A DNA stretch of 64,000 nt, taken from assembly GCA_964628285.1 (NCBI GenBank), contig CAZVNP010000002.1, positions 62,001 through 126,000 of the forward strand, read 5' to 3'. This stretch comes from JAPLDP01 sp964628285 (GTDB taxonomy: Bacteria; Bacteroidota; Bacteroidia; Bacteroidales; JAGONC01). The notes beneath the pieces were generated by a model. That model was not told the origin of the DNA. It was given only the letters and a program-made list of their open reading frames with translations, and made no database searches. This document shows positions 6,949 to 16,064 of the stretch, one piece after another; the first letter of the stretch is position 1, and each line of letters starts with the position of its first letter. The translations under genes and the position numbers were made by a program.

Positions 6949-8487
6949 ATGGCAAGTTTAGAAGAAAAGTTCAAGCAATTTGAGGAAAGGGACAAGATAG
7001 CGGAGCTGGGTGGGGGTAAAGAACGTATCGACCGTCAGCATAAAGCCGGGCGGAAAACGGCGCGGGAGCGCATCAGCGATCTGCTCGACCCCGGCACTTT
7101 CATTGAGATGGATAAATTCGTCACTCACCGTTCCCACGACTTTGACATGGACAAAAATAAAATTTACGGTGACGGGGTGGTGAGCGGTTTCGGCAAAATT
7201 GACGGCAGGCTTGTTTATGTCTTTGCACAGGATTTCACTGTTTTCGGCGGCACTTTGAGCCGTGCCAATGCTGAGAAGATCGTCAAGGTGTCGCAACTGG
7301 CCATGAAGATGGGAGCGCCTCTCATCGGCCTGAACGACTCCGGGGGCGCCAGGATACAGGAGGGTGTGGAGAGCCTGGCGGGCTATGCCGATATTTTCTA
7401 TCTGAATGTCATGGGCTCGGGTGTCATACCCCAGATCTCGGCAGTCCTGGGACCTTGTGCCGGCGGCGCCGTCTATTCGCCGGCCATGACCGATTTCATC
7501 TTCATGGTCAAAGACTCCAGTTACATGTTCGTCACCGGACCCGACGTCATCAAGGCGGTCACACACGAGGAGGTGACCAAGGATGAACTGGGCGGCGCCA
7601 TGACGCACAACACCAAAAGCGGCGTAGCCCATTTCGTGGCCGAAAACGACGAACAGTGCATGATGATGATCCGTGAGCTGATGACCTTCCTGCCCTCCAA
7701 CAACATGGAGGACCCGCCCGTCAAGCCGTGCATGGACAACATACGCCGTGAGGATGAGAAACTGCAGACGATCATCCCCGTTGATCCCAACAAACCTTAC
7801 GACATGAAGGATATCATCTTCAGCGTGGTGGATGATAAGCATTTCTTTGAGGTGATGCCCTATTACGCACAGAATATCATCGTCGGTTTTGCGCGTCTTG
7901 GCGGCGTTCCGGTGGGCATTGTGGCCAACCAGCCCGATGTTTTGGCCGGCGTGCTCGATATCAACTCGTCCGTTAAGGGGGCCCGTTTTGTCCGCTTCTG
8001 TGATGCCTTCAACATCCCGTTGATCACCTTTGTCGACGTGCCGGGCTTCCTGCCGGGCACGGCACAGGAATTCGGCGGCATCATCAAGCATGGCGCCAAG
8101 CTGCTGTATGCTTTCTGTGAGGCCACGGTGCCGAAAATAACGGTTATCACACGCAAGGCTTACGGTGGCGCCTACGACGTTATGTCGAGCAAACACATCG
8201 GTGCCGATGTTAACTACGCTTATCCCACCGCCGAGGTGGCCGTGATGGGCCCCGAAGGCGCCGTCAATATCATTTTCAGGGACAAGCTGTCGGAAGAGGA
8301 CCGGGAATTTGCCGTGGAAGAGTATAAGAAAACATTCGCCAACCCATATAAAGCCGCGGAACTGGGGTATATCGATGAGATCATCTACCCCAAACAAACC
8401 AGGTTCAAACTGATCCAGGCCCTGGAAATGACACAGAACAAAAGCAAATCCAATCCTGCTAAAAAACACGGGAACATACCGTTATGA
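6949..8487 (+). CDS. Acyl-CoA carboxylase carboxyltransferase subunit (PccB/MmdA type)
   Basis: A 512-residue crotonase-fold carboxyltransferase, starting MASLEEKFKQFEERDKIAEL. Landmarks are GGGKERIDRQHKAGRKTARERI near the N-terminus, LNDSGGARIQEG and GPCAGGAVYSPA in the first oxyanion half, and FVDVPGFLPGT, ITRKAYGGAYDVM and MGPEGAVNIIF in the second. The family transfers carboxyl between biotin and propionyl-, methylmalonyl- or acetyl-CoA. The separate biotin carboxylase upstream favours a propionyl/acetyl-CoA carboxylase; without it one would say methylmalonyl-CoA decarboxylase alpha. I placed the start at 6949 instead of the ATG two codons earlier, because MASLEEK matches family starts; both are possible. 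Confidence 0.93.
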   Translation: MASLEEKFKQFEERDKIAELGGGKERIDRQHKAGRKTARERISDLLDPGTFIEMDKFVTHRSHDFDMDKNKIYGDGVVSGFGKIDGRLVYVFAQDFTVFGGTLSRANAEKIVKVSQLAMKMGAPLIGLNDSGGARIQEGVESLAGYADIFYLNVMGSGVIPQISAVLGPCAGGAVYSPAMTDFIFMVKDSSYMFVTGPDVIKAVTHEEVTKDELGGAMTHNTKSGVAHFVAENDEQCMMMIRELMTFLPSNNMEDPPVKPCMDNIRREDEKLQTIIPVDPNKPYDMKDIIFSVVDDKHFFEVMPYYAQNIIVGFARLGGVPVGIVANQPDVLAGVLDINSSVKGARFVRFCDAFNIPLITFVDVPGFLPGTAQEFGGIIKHGAKLLYAFCEATVPKITVITRKAYGGAYDVMSSKHIGADVNYAYPTAEVAVMGPEGAVNIIFRDKLSEEDREFAVEEYKKTFANPYKAAELGYIDEIIYPKQTRFKLIQALEMTQNKSKSNPAKKHGNIPL

Positions 8488-8515
8488 TTTGTCTTGACCT
8501 GATAACCTTAACCTG

Positions 8516-9724
8516 ATGATACGTAAGATCCTGCTTTTTGCCGGCCGGTCACTGCTGTTCTTCATATTGGCCGTTTTCTTAGTCGTGGTGATCATGTACC
8601 TGCGCTGTCCAGTCTACCGTTTTCCGCAGCCACATCCCTTTGCAGGACAGCAGATCTATAATCCTTATCAGGGGATGGATCCCTCCCATTGGCGTAAGGC
8701 CAATTTCCAGGTACAGTCGTATGCCTGGTGCGGACTGACCGACGGACGTAAAAACTCAAATAAACAGATCCATGATATTTATTCCATGCTCGGATACGAT
8801 GTCATAGGCATCTCCGATTACATGAAGATCAACAGGTACGGCCACGGGGAGCCATCCTATGTACCCATTTATGAGCACGGTTACAGCATCAAAAAGACCC
8901 ACCAGATCCTCATTGGTGCCAGGAGAGTGCTGTGGCGCGACTATCCCATTTACCAGAATATCGATTACAAGCAAAACATCATCAATCACCTGAGGAAAGA
9001 CAATCAGCTTATCTTCCTGGCCCATCCCCTGCTGCGTTATGGTTATACCATCAGGGACATGCGCTATCTAACCAATTATGACGGCATCGAGGTACTGAAT
9101 AACGCGCGGTTATCCATACACCATTGGGATGAGGCCCTGTCGACGGGTCACTTTGCCACGGTCATTGGTGATGATGACGGTCATGATCTCAGCAATCCCG
9201 ATGAGGCGGGCCGCCGCTGCACCATCATCAACGCGCCGGCGGTGACTGCCGCCGACATCATCGACGCCCTGAAAAGAGGCAACGCCTTTGGTGCCGATGT
9301 GGCCTGGATACCCGGTGAATCTTATGCCAATAAAAGAATAAAACATGACGACCTGCCTGTCGTCACCGCCGTCGACGTTGTGCACGACACGCTGCAGGTG
9401 GCCGTGGACCGCCCGGCGGCGTTCCGTTTCATCGGCCAGGAGGGGAAGCTGAGAAAAACCGACACCGCCACCGCGCGTGCGTTGTACGTCATACAGCCCG
9501 CCGACACCTATGTCAGGACCGAGGTCACCTTCCCCAACGGTACCGTTTATTATCTTAATCCGGTGATACGGTACAACGGCGTTTATCCTGTTGAACAGCC
9601 TATGGCTTCAGTAGATAAAGGTCTCACACTACTGTTCAGGATCATATATGTCATCGTCGGAGCCGGCGTATTGTCGTGGCTATATCTCAGATATTTCAGG
9701 AGAAGAAGAACATCACGGGAATAA
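8516..9724 (+). CDS. Membrane-anchored PHP-domain-like protein
   Basis: The 402-residue product has a transmembrane segment at residues 8-27, a large outer or periplasmic region, and a second membrane segment near 372-392 followed by a basic RRRRTSRE tail. The middle carries PHP phosphoesterase-like pieces: VIGISDYMKINRY, LIFLAHPLLRYGY, DGIEVLNNARL and GDDDGHDL, which supply His and Asp residues for metal binding. Not all canonical PHP metal ligands are evident, so catalysis is inferred only. It starts 28 bp after the carboxyltransferase gene and probably shares its transcript. The substrate is unknown; a sugar-phosphate or cell-envelope role fits the glycosyltransferase next door. Confidence 0.7.
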   Translation: MIRKILLFAGRSLLFFILAVFLVVVIMYLRCPVYRFPQPHPFAGQQIYNPYQGMDPSHWRKANFQVQSYAWCGLTDGRKNSNKQIHDIYSMLGYDVIGISDYMKINRYGHGEPSYVPIYEHGYSIKKTHQILIGARRVLWRDYPIYQNIDYKQNIINHLRKDNQLIFLAHPLLRYGYTIRDMRYLTNYDGIEVLNNARLSIHHWDEALSTGHFATVIGDDDGHDLSNPDEAGRRCTIINAPAVTAADIIDALKRGNAFGADVAWIPGESYANKRIKHDDLPVVTAVDVVHDTLQVAVDRPAAFRFIGQEGKLRKTDTATARALYVIQPADTYVRTEVTFPNGTVYYLNPVIRYNGVYPVEQPMASVDKGLTLLFRIIYVIVGAGVLSWLYLRYFRRRRTSRE

Positions 9725-9746
9725 AATCACCTCAACCCCCCACCCC

Positions 9747-9764
9747 CTTCTCCTGAAGGAGAAG
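9747..9764. repeat. Short palindrome cttctcc-tgaa-ggagaag
   Basis: A 7-bp perfect stem with a 4-base loop, preceded by a C-rich run (ccccccaccccc). It fills the 59-bp gap between two plus-strand genes. It resembles small C-rich palindromic elements dispersed in many bacterial genomes. The lack of a T-run argues against an intrinsic terminator. Confidence 0.5.
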
Positions 9765-9783
9765 AGGGAAATTTCCTTAGGGT

Positions 9784-11358
9784 ATGTCTAACTCTATTAA
9801 ACCATCGGAAAAGGATATCACCAGGAATCTTGTTCTTCTCATCGCTATCTCGACAGTCATCAGGGCGCTGGTGGCGGCTTTCACCGACCTGGGCAATGAT
9901 GAGGCATACTACTGGACCTATGCTCTTTATCCTGACCTGAGTCATTTCGACCATCCGCCGATGGTGGGTTTCATGATCCAGTTGTTCACCGCCGACCTAC
10001 ATCTGCCAGGTGAATTCTTCATGAGACTCTCCTCCGTCCTTTTCGGAGCGCTCAACACATGGATCATCTTCCGTATCGGTTCCAGGCTCCGCAACACCGC
10101 CACGGGTTTTTACGCCGCATTGCTTTACACAGGTTCTGTTTACTGTTTTGTCATTGCCGGCATTTTCATCCTGCCCGATACGCCGCAGCTTCTTTTCTGG
10201 CTTCTCAGCCTGCATTTGCTGCTCGGCAGCCTGAATGTGGATCCTGTCACCAAAAAAGAAAGAGGCCGTCTCCTCCTCGCCGGTCTCACCATCGGGCTGG
10301 CCCTGCTGTCGAAGTACACCTCCGTTTTCCTGTGGGCGGGCGCCCTGCTCTATATCCTGTTTTACGACCGCAAATGGCTTAAGACAAAAGAATTGTACCT
10401 CGCCCTGATGTTCTCGGCCCTTCTTTTCCTGCCCGTCATCATCTGGAATGTGAAAAACGGTTTCATCAGCTTCACCTATCATTCGGAGAGGGTGGATATC
10501 CTGAGGAGCGGTCTGCGGCCAGACTACTTTCTGACCGAGCTGGCCGGTCAGTTTTTCTACAATAATCCGGTGAATGTCATTTTAATCCTCACCGCTCTCT
10601 GGGCCGTGGTGCGCAAAAGAGCCTTTCTAAAGCCGGGGCTGACGGCGGCCCTGTTATTTTACAGCTTGCCTCTCATCTTGCTCTTCCTGCTCTTTGCTTT
10701 GTTCCGTGCGACGCTGCCGCACTGGACCGGTCCGGGATATACCGCACTGCTCCTGCTGGCCGCGGCATGGCTGGATGATCGACAACACCTTTCGGGCCGC
10801 AGGGCATGGGTGCCGCTCTGGAACAAAATCTCCCTGGGGTTGCTGCTGGTCATTATGGCAGCGGGGTTCATCCAGATCAGAACAGGGTTCATTCCTTTCA
10901 AACGCTGGCATATCGATGATCCCAGTCTTGAGATGTACGGCTGGAAGCAATTGCGGCAAAAGTTCACACCGGTTTACCGGGATGACATAGGGCAAGGCCA
11001 TATGAGTCCCGCTTCGGTCATCATCACCTCGAAGTGGTTCCCTGCCGCTCATCTGGATTATTATGTGGCCATGCCGGACCATATCCCTCTTTTTGCCGTC
11101 AACACGCTGGGTGAGATCCATAAATATGCGTGGATCGACAAGGAGCGGGGTGGACTGAAAAAAGGCACGGATGCCTGGTACATCACCACGGATACTTACT
11201 TCAGCGACCCGCAGCGCCTGTATGGTGGCCTGTTCAGGGAGATCTCGCAGCCCGACACTCTGCTCATCTACCGTGGGAGCAGCGTGGTGAGGGAGGTTTA
11301 TGTGTACCGGATGAAAGACCTGCTCAGGCTGCCTGAAGAAGAATTGCCCGGTCACTAA
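9784..11358 (+). CDS. ArnT/PMT-family membrane glycosyltransferase
   Basis: A 524-residue polytopic protein with about ten hydrophobic segments and the GT-C signature in the first periplasmic loop: GNDEAYYWTYALYPDLSHFDHPP, with Asp39-Glu40 as likely catalytic or metal-binding acids. GT-C enzymes move sugars from polyprenyl-phosphate donors to lipid A, proteins or other glycans on the outer face of the inner membrane. The C-terminal 150 residues form a soluble domain. The acceptor cannot be told from sequence. It follows the PHP-like gene after 59 bp and ends 13 bp from the convergent fumC gene. Confidence 0.85.
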   Translation: MSNSIKPSEKDITRNLVLLIAISTVIRALVAAFTDLGNDEAYYWTYALYPDLSHFDHPPMVGFMIQLFTADLHLPGEFFMRLSSVLFGALNTWIIFRIGSRLRNTATGFYAALLYTGSVYCFVIAGIFILPDTPQLLFWLLSLHLLLGSLNVDPVTKKERGRLLLAGLTIGLALLSKYTSVFLWAGALLYILFYDRKWLKTKELYLALMFSALLFLPVIIWNVKNGFISFTYHSERVDILRSGLRPDYFLTELAGQFFYNNPVNVILILTALWAVVRKRAFLKPGLTAALLFYSLPLILLFLLFALFRATLPHWTGPGYTALLLLAAAWLDDRQHLSGRRAWVPLWNKISLGLLLVIMAAGFIQIRTGFIPFKRWHIDDPSLEMYGWKQLRQKFTPVYRDDIGQGHMSPASVIITSKWFPAAHLDYYVAMPDHIPLFAVNTLGEIHKYAWIDKERGGLKKGTDAWYITTDTYFSDPQRLYGGLFREISQPDTLLIYRGSSVVREVYVYRMKDLLRLPEEELPGH

Positions 11359-11371
11359 GCCGGCCCTGAGC

Positions 11372-12754
11372 TTATATCATCTTTTTCGGGTCGACCCATT
11401 CGTTGAACTGTTTCTCCGTCACCAGACCCAGCTCCAGTGCCGCCTCACGAAGGGTTTTATTCTCTGCATGGGCCTTTTTGGCTATCTTGGCCGAGTTATC
11501 ATACCCGATGTGGGTATTGAGCGCCGTGACCAGCATCAATGAATTCTCGAGGTTTTTCCTGATGTTGACCAGGTTGGGTTCGATACCCGCGGCGCAGTTG
11601 TCGTTGAATGATGCGCAGGCATCGCCCAGCAGCCGGGCCGACATGAGGAAATTATAGATCATGACCGGTTTGAAAACATTCAGCTGAAAGTGGCTGTTCA
11701 GTCCCCCGATGGTGATGGCCACGTCGTTGCCGATAACTTGTGCGCACACCATGGTCAGTGCTTCGGCCTGGGTGGGATTGACCTTGCCCGGCATGATGGA
11801 GGAGCCGGGTTCGTTGGCTGGCAGTATGAGCTCACCTATACCGCAACGGGGTCCTGAACCGAGCATGCGGATGTCATGGGCTATCTTCATCAGGCTCACC
11901 GCCAGTTGTTTAAGGGCTCCTGACGCCTCCACGATAGCGTCGTGGGCCGACAGGGACTCGAACTTATTCTGTGCCGTGACAAAAGGATATCCCGACAGCT
12001 CCGCAATTTTTTTCGCCACGAGGACGTCATAGCCTTTGGGCGCGTTGATGCCTGTGCCCACGGCCGTGCCTCCCAGGGCCAGCTCCAGCAGATGCGGCAA
12101 GGTGTTCTTCAGGGCCTTCAGACCATGATCGAGCTGTGACACGTAGCCCGAGAACTCCTGCCCCAGTGTCAACGGTGTGGCATCCATGAGGTGCGTGCGG
12201 CCGATCTTGACGATGCCGGCGAAAGCCTGTGCTTTCTTATCCAGCGTGTCGCGCAGGCGTTCCACTCCGGGGATGGTGGTTTCGACAAGCATCGTGTAGG
12301 CGGCGATGTGCATGGCGGTGGGAAAGGTATCGTTCGACGACTGGGATTTGTTCACATCGTCATTGGGATGGATATACCGGGAGCCATCCTCCAGGGTGCC
12401 TCCCTGCAGCACATGAACCCTGTTGGCAATGACCTCGTTGACATTCATGTTGGTCTGCGTTCCCGATCCCGTTTGCCATACCACCAGAGGAAACTGGTCG
12501 TCGAGCTTGCCTTCGAGGATCTCATCACACACACGGCCGATGGCATCCTTTTTTTCGGAGGTCAGCTTGCCCAGCTCGTAATTTGCCAGGGCGGCGGCTT
12601 TCTTTAAGACGGCAAAAGCCCTGATGATCTCTACGGGCATCTTACCGTCACCGATCTTAAAATTGTCCTTCGACCGCTGTGTCTGTGCACCCCAGTACTT
12701 GTCGGCGGGAACTTCCACAGGCCCCATGGTGTCCTTTTCAATTCGTGTTTTCAT
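11372..12754 (-). CDS. fumC: Fumarate hydratase, class II
   Basis: The 460-residue product matches class II fumarase throughout. It starts TRIEKDTMGPVEVPADKYWGAQTQRS, contains SSNDTFPTAMHIA and GRTHLMDATPLTLGQE, and has the superfamily signature GSSIMPGKVNPTQ with the catalytic loop serine. It interconverts fumarate and malate in the cytoplasm without an Fe-S cluster. Nearby mdh and maeB on the same strand act on the malate it produces. A 162-bp inverted-repeat element lies directly upstream (12791-12952), so the promoter must be short or lie within that element. Confidence 0.97.
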   Translation of the reverse strand: MKTRIEKDTMGPVEVPADKYWGAQTQRSKDNFKIGDGKMPVEIIRAFAVLKKAAALANYELGKLTSEKKDAIGRVCDEILEGKLDDQFPLVVWQTGSGTQTNMNVNEVIANRVHVLQGGTLEDGSRYIHPNDDVNKSQSSNDTFPTAMHIAAYTMLVETTIPGVERLRDTLDKKAQAFAGIVKIGRTHLMDATPLTLGQEFSGYVSQLDHGLKALKNTLPHLLELALGGTAVGTGINAPKGYDVLVAKKIAELSGYPFVTAQNKFESLSAHDAIVEASGALKQLAVSLMKIAHDIRMLGSGPRCGIGELILPANEPGSSIMPGKVNPTQAEALTMVCAQVIGNDVAITIGGLNSHFQLNVFKPVMIYNFLMSARLLGDACASFNDNCAAGIEPNLVNIRKNLENSLMLVTALNTHIGYDNSAKIAKKAHAENKTLREAALELGLVTEKQFNEWVDPKKMI

Positions 12755-12790
12755 TGGTGTCGTTTTGGTTTGATTATTATAACCTTACCC

Positions 12791-12952
12791 AAGCGAGGTT
12801 GTATCAAAACTGACTTTTTTAGTTAACCGCAGAGTTCACAAAGGAAGCGCAGAGTACTTAAAATCAGTCCTTTATTCCTCGGCGTTCTCTGCGTATCCTC
12901 TGCGCTCCTTGCGGTGTAATAAAAAAAATTTCATTTTGATACACTCTCGTTT
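12791..12952. repeat. Imperfect inverted-repeat element (MITE-like)
   Basis: The left end reads aagcgaggttgtatcaaaac, then a T-run, then accgcagag. The right end, reverse-complemented, reads aaacgagagtgtatcaaaat, then a T-run, then accgcaaggagcgcagag. The two arms therefore match over about 60 bp with small indels around a roughly 30-bp centre. No coding frame is present. It could be a non-autonomous mobile element or a large hairpin; target-site duplications are not evident to me. Confidence 0.65.
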
Positions 12953-12969
12953 GGGATGAGGTTGTGTAC

Positions 12970-13320
12970 TCATCGGTCCTCCAACAGCCTGTCGATATTT
13001 TCTGTCGTATCCCCAACCACCGCCTTGTAATCCCTGACAATGATGGGACGCCTGATCAGCCTGGGGTTTTCGGTCAGTATCCTGACCCATTCCCAGTCGG
13101 TGAACGACCTGCCCCTGAAATCCGACTTATAAAGGGCTTCCTGTGTCCTGATGATATCCTTCGGTTTCATGTTAAGCCTGACGAGCACATCCGACAATTC
13201 GGCCTCGGAGAAAGGCACCCTGAAATAATCGATGACTTTCACCTCTATGTTTTTATTTCTAAGATATTGCAAAGCTGCGCGGGAGGTCCTGCAACGGGGA
13301 TTGTGGTAAAATTTAAGCAT
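12970..13320 (-). CDS. ArsC/Spx-family reductase-like protein
   Basis: The 116-residue product has the ArsC-family thioredoxin-like fold. It begins MLKFYHNPRCRTSRAALQYL with the active-site Cys10, continues with DYFRVPFSEAELSDVLVRL, and has the conserved RRPIIVRDYKAVVGDTTENI near the C-terminus. The start at 13320 fits the family; the open frame extends 33 codons further into the prfB 3' end. Family members reduce arsenate with glutaredoxin or regulate transcription (Spx); the single catalytic Cys and Arg residues favour the ArsC-like branch, but no other arsenic genes are nearby. Its start is 13 bp downstream of the prfB stop, so the two are probably co-transcribed. Confidence 0.85.
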   Translation of the reverse strand: MLKFYHNPRCRTSRAALQYLRNKNIEVKVIDYFRVPFSEAELSDVLVRLNMKPKDIIRTQEALYKSDFRGRSFTDWEWVRILTENPRLIRRPIIVRDYKAVVGDTTENIDRLLEDR

Positions 13321-13333
13321 GGCTGCCTGTTTC

Positions 13334-14423
13334 TTATTTTCTTCCAAATTCCATAAGATACGCCTTGATGAAATCATCAAGGTTGCCATCGAGGACCGAC
13401 TGGGCGTTGGAGGTCTCATAATCAGTGCGCAGGTCTTTCACCATTTTATAAGGATGCAGGACGTAACTGCGTATCTGTGATCCCCATTCGATCCTTTTCT
13501 TGCTGCCTTCTATTTTGGCCTGTTCTTCTCTTTTCTTTCTCAGTTCGATTTCATAAAGCTGTGACTTCAGCATCCGCAGGGCTTTATCTTTATTTTGAAG
13601 CTGTGAGCGTGTCTCCTGGCATTCGATGATGATACCGCTGGGTTTATGTTTCAGCCTGACGGCCGTTTCCACCTTGTTCACATTTTGTCCGCCAGGGCCT
13701 CCCGAGCGGAAGGTATCCCATGTGATGTCGGCAGGATTGATCTCAATCTTAATGTTCTCATCGATGACGGGATAGGCATATACTGAAGCGAAGGAGGTAT
13801 GACGCCGGTTATTGGCATCGTAGGGTGAGAGGCGCACCAGACGGTGGACGCCATTTTCACCTTTCAGGTAGCCATAGGCAAATTCACCTTCAAACTCCAG
13901 TGTCACCGATTTGATGCCTGCCACTTCGCCGGCCTGGTAGTCGATTTCTTTCACTTTATAATGATGATCTTCACCCCACCGTATGTACATCCGCATGAGC
14001 ATCTGGGCCCAGTCCTGACTTTCGGTACCGCCGGCACCCGGGTTGATGTTCAGAATGGCATCGAGACGGTCTTCCTCGTTGCCGAGCATCTTCATGAACT
14101 CAAGGTTCTCGATGTGCTGTAGACACTTCTTATACTGAGCGTCGAGTTCCTGTTCCGTGCCCTCACCCTGTTCAAAAAAATCAAAGATGACTTTCAGGTC
14201 CTCAAAGGATGCCGCTGTTTGGTCATAAGCCTTGGTCCAGATTTTTTTGTCCTTAATGGTTCGCATGACCTGCTCGGCATGTTTCTGATCATCCCAGAAA
14301 CCGGGAGCTTGTGATTGCTCCTCCTCTTTGGCGATTTCTTTCAGCTTAGTGTCTATTTCAAAGAAACCTCCTCAAGGCTTCCAGCCTTCTGTTCAATTCT
14401 CTGATCATTTCATTTGTGACCAT
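13334..14423 (-). CDS. prfB: Peptide chain release factor 2, with programmed +1 frameshift
   Basis: RF2 is encoded in two frames. From the ATG at 14423, 21 codons (MVTNEMIRELNRRLEALRRF, then L) lead to an in-frame TGA at 14358-14360. Slipping forward one base on CTT continues at GAA (14359) in the long frame, giving EIDTKLKEIAKEE and so on, for a total of 362 residues. The SD-like aggagg sits just 5' of the ctttga slip site, as in the classic autoregulatory frameshift. The catalytic GGQ loop (SGGPGGQNVNK) is at about residues 244-246. The recognition tripeptide at 199-201 reads SPY instead of SPF. recX follows upstream on the same strand. Confidence 0.96.
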
Positions 14424-14443
14424 ACCTTCAAATCATAATGTTA

Positions 14444-14926
14444 TTAATGCCGTATGTTCTCCAGTGCTTTTTTTGCTTCGTTCCATACCAGATCGGATTC
14501 ATAACCTTTGCCGGTGGCAAATGTAACAACTTTCCCGAGTACTGCAAGCTCTTCCTCCGATTTAATCTGACTGATTTTGTTCCTGATAAGTGAAGACAAG
14601 GTGTTTCTGTAATCCGTTTCGTCAATCACCTTCAGGCCTTCATTTATATTTTTGCCTGAAATATTCAGATTTCTGAGCCTGTCGGTTATCTTCAACCGCC
14701 CCCATTTATTCCTGTGAAATTGTCCGTAGGCATATTCTCTGGCAAATCTTGTTTCATTGATATAATTTCCCTGAACAAGCTGCTCAATGATCTCATCGCT
14801 GACAGCGTCGGGGACATCCCATCCCGTCAGTTTTCTCCTGACCTGGCTGATACACCTCTCGCTTAGGGCACAATACCTTGCCGCCCGGGCGAATGCTTTT
14901 TCAACATCAGAAGATGGGGGATTCAT
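14444..14926 (-). CDS. recX: Regulatory protein RecX
   Basis: The 160-residue product has the three-repeat helical architecture of RecX: an N-terminal segment (ARAARYCALSERCISQVRRKL), a central block with GNYINETRFAREYAYGQFHRNKWGRLKI, which is the most conserved RecX stretch, and a C-terminal repeat. RecX binds RecA filaments and limits their activity. Its gene is usually next to recA, but recA is not in this window. It ends 20 bp before the prfB start codon on the same strand and starts 33 bp after mdh, so it probably belongs to the mdh-recX-prfB transcript. Confidence 0.88.
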   Translation of the reverse strand: MNPPSSDVEKAFARAARYCALSERCISQVRRKLTGWDVPDAVSDEIIEQLVQGNYINETRFAREYAYGQFHRNKWGRLKITDRLRNLNISGKNINEGLKVIDETDYRNTLSSLIRNKISQIKSEEELAVLGKVVTFATGKGYESDLVWNEAKKALENIRH

Positions 14927-14959
14927 ATTATAAGAATCGCTGCCAGCCGTATGGTCTTT

Positions 14960-15919
14960 TCATGATGCCGGCACCTCTTCGGTGAAAAGGTTCATGTCGT
15001 CGAGCACTTTCATCACTTCCCGTACCGAATGTGCCGATTCCATCAGCAATGCCCTTTCCTCCTTGTTCAGTTCTATTTCGATGACTCTTTCTATCCCTGA
15101 TTTACCGAGTATGACGGGGACGCCGAGGTAGATATCCGATAATCCATATTCACCTTGCAGGTAGGCGCAACACGGGAATATGCGGCGCTGGTCATCGACG
15201 ATGGCGGCGACCATCTGTGCCACGGCTGCTCCCGGGGCATACCAGGCCGATGTCCCGAGTAATTCAACCACTTCACCGCCTCCGTTGCGGGTCCTTTCAA
15301 CAATTTTATCGATCTCCGCCTTGTCGAGCAGTTCCATGATGGGTATACCGCTGACGGACGTATAACGTGGCAGCGGAACCATGGTGTTGCCGTGGCCACC
15401 AAGTGATAACGATACGATATCGTTGGGTGAGACATTGAGGGCGTCGGCGATAAACGCCTGGTACCTGCCTGCATCAAGGATGCCGGCCATGCCGAAAACC
15501 CTGTTGGGTTTTTTATTGGCGGCTTTGTAGGCGCAGTAGGTCATCACGTCCAACGGATTGGATACCACAATGATGACAGCTTCAGGCGAATACTTGACCG
15601 CTTTTTCCGTGACCTCCTTAACGATGACGGCGTTGGTTTTAATTAGGTCGTCACGCGACATTCCCGGCTTACGGGGTAATCCCGACGTGATGACGACAAC
15701 GCCCGAGCCTTTTGTTTTAAGGTAATCGTTAGTGACACCGGTAACCCTTGTATTGAAATCGTTAATGGATGAGGTCTGCCATATATCCAGGGCCTTACCC
15801 TCGGCCAGGCCCTTTTTAATATCCAGCAGCACCACTTCCCTTGCCAAATCTTTGTGGGCGATAACGTTAGCTACCGTCGCTCCCACGTTTCCGGCTCCAA
15901 TTACAGATATTTTATCCAT
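14960..15919 (-). CDS. mdh: Malate dehydrogenase, NAD-dependent (LDH-like type)
   Basis: The 319-residue product begins with the Rossmann glycine motif KISVIGAGNVGATVANVIA and has an acidic residue after strand 2 (LLDIKKG), consistent with NAD preference. It also has ITSGLPRKPGMSRDDL with the substrate-binding Arg residues, VSNPLDVMTY, and the catalytic His in SLGGHGNTMVPLPRY. It oxidises malate to oxaloacetate, or the reverse in a reductive branch. With fumC and maeB on the same strand it completes a C4-acid group. A TACTTTTG box lies about 65 bp before the start. Confidence 0.96.
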   Translation of the reverse strand: MDKISVIGAGNVGATVANVIAHKDLAREVVLLDIKKGLAEGKALDIWQTSSINDFNTRVTGVTNDYLKTKGSGVVVITSGLPRKPGMSRDDLIKTNAVIVKEVTEKAVKYSPEAVIIVVSNPLDVMTYCAYKAANKKPNRVFGMAGILDAGRYQAFIADALNVSPNDIVSLSLGGHGNTMVPLPRYTSVSGIPIMELLDKAEIDKIVERTRNGGGEVVELLGTSAWYAPGAAVAQMVAAIVDDQRRIFPCCAYLQGEYGLSDIYLGVPVILGKSGIERVIEIELNKEERALLMESAHSVREVMKVLDDMNLFTEEVPAS

Positions 15920-15982
15920 AGAATATTTAATTAAGTGAATGTGTTAATGATTACTAAACAAAAAAATCACCGGATGGTTAAG

Positions 15983-15990
15983 CAAAAGTA
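15983..15990 (-). promoter_or_regulatory. Candidate -7 box upstream of mdh
   Basis: TACTTTTG on the minus strand matches the Bacteroidota -7 consensus TAnnTTTG. No TTTG -33 box is seen at the expected 19-21 bp. Confidence 0.4.
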
Positions 15991-16064
15991 GAAAAAATTA
16001 AACAAAACATGCCGGATCGAGCGGTCCGGCATGGTCAGATAAAGTCTCCGGCTTCGGCAGTCTG

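Noticed and set aside
6958..8469. 503-codon antisense open frame inside the carboxyltransferase gene
   Set aside because: It mirrors a GC-rich conserved gene; its translation is His/Asp-rich without recognisable motifs. The same holds for the 303-codon antisense frame at 4990-5901.
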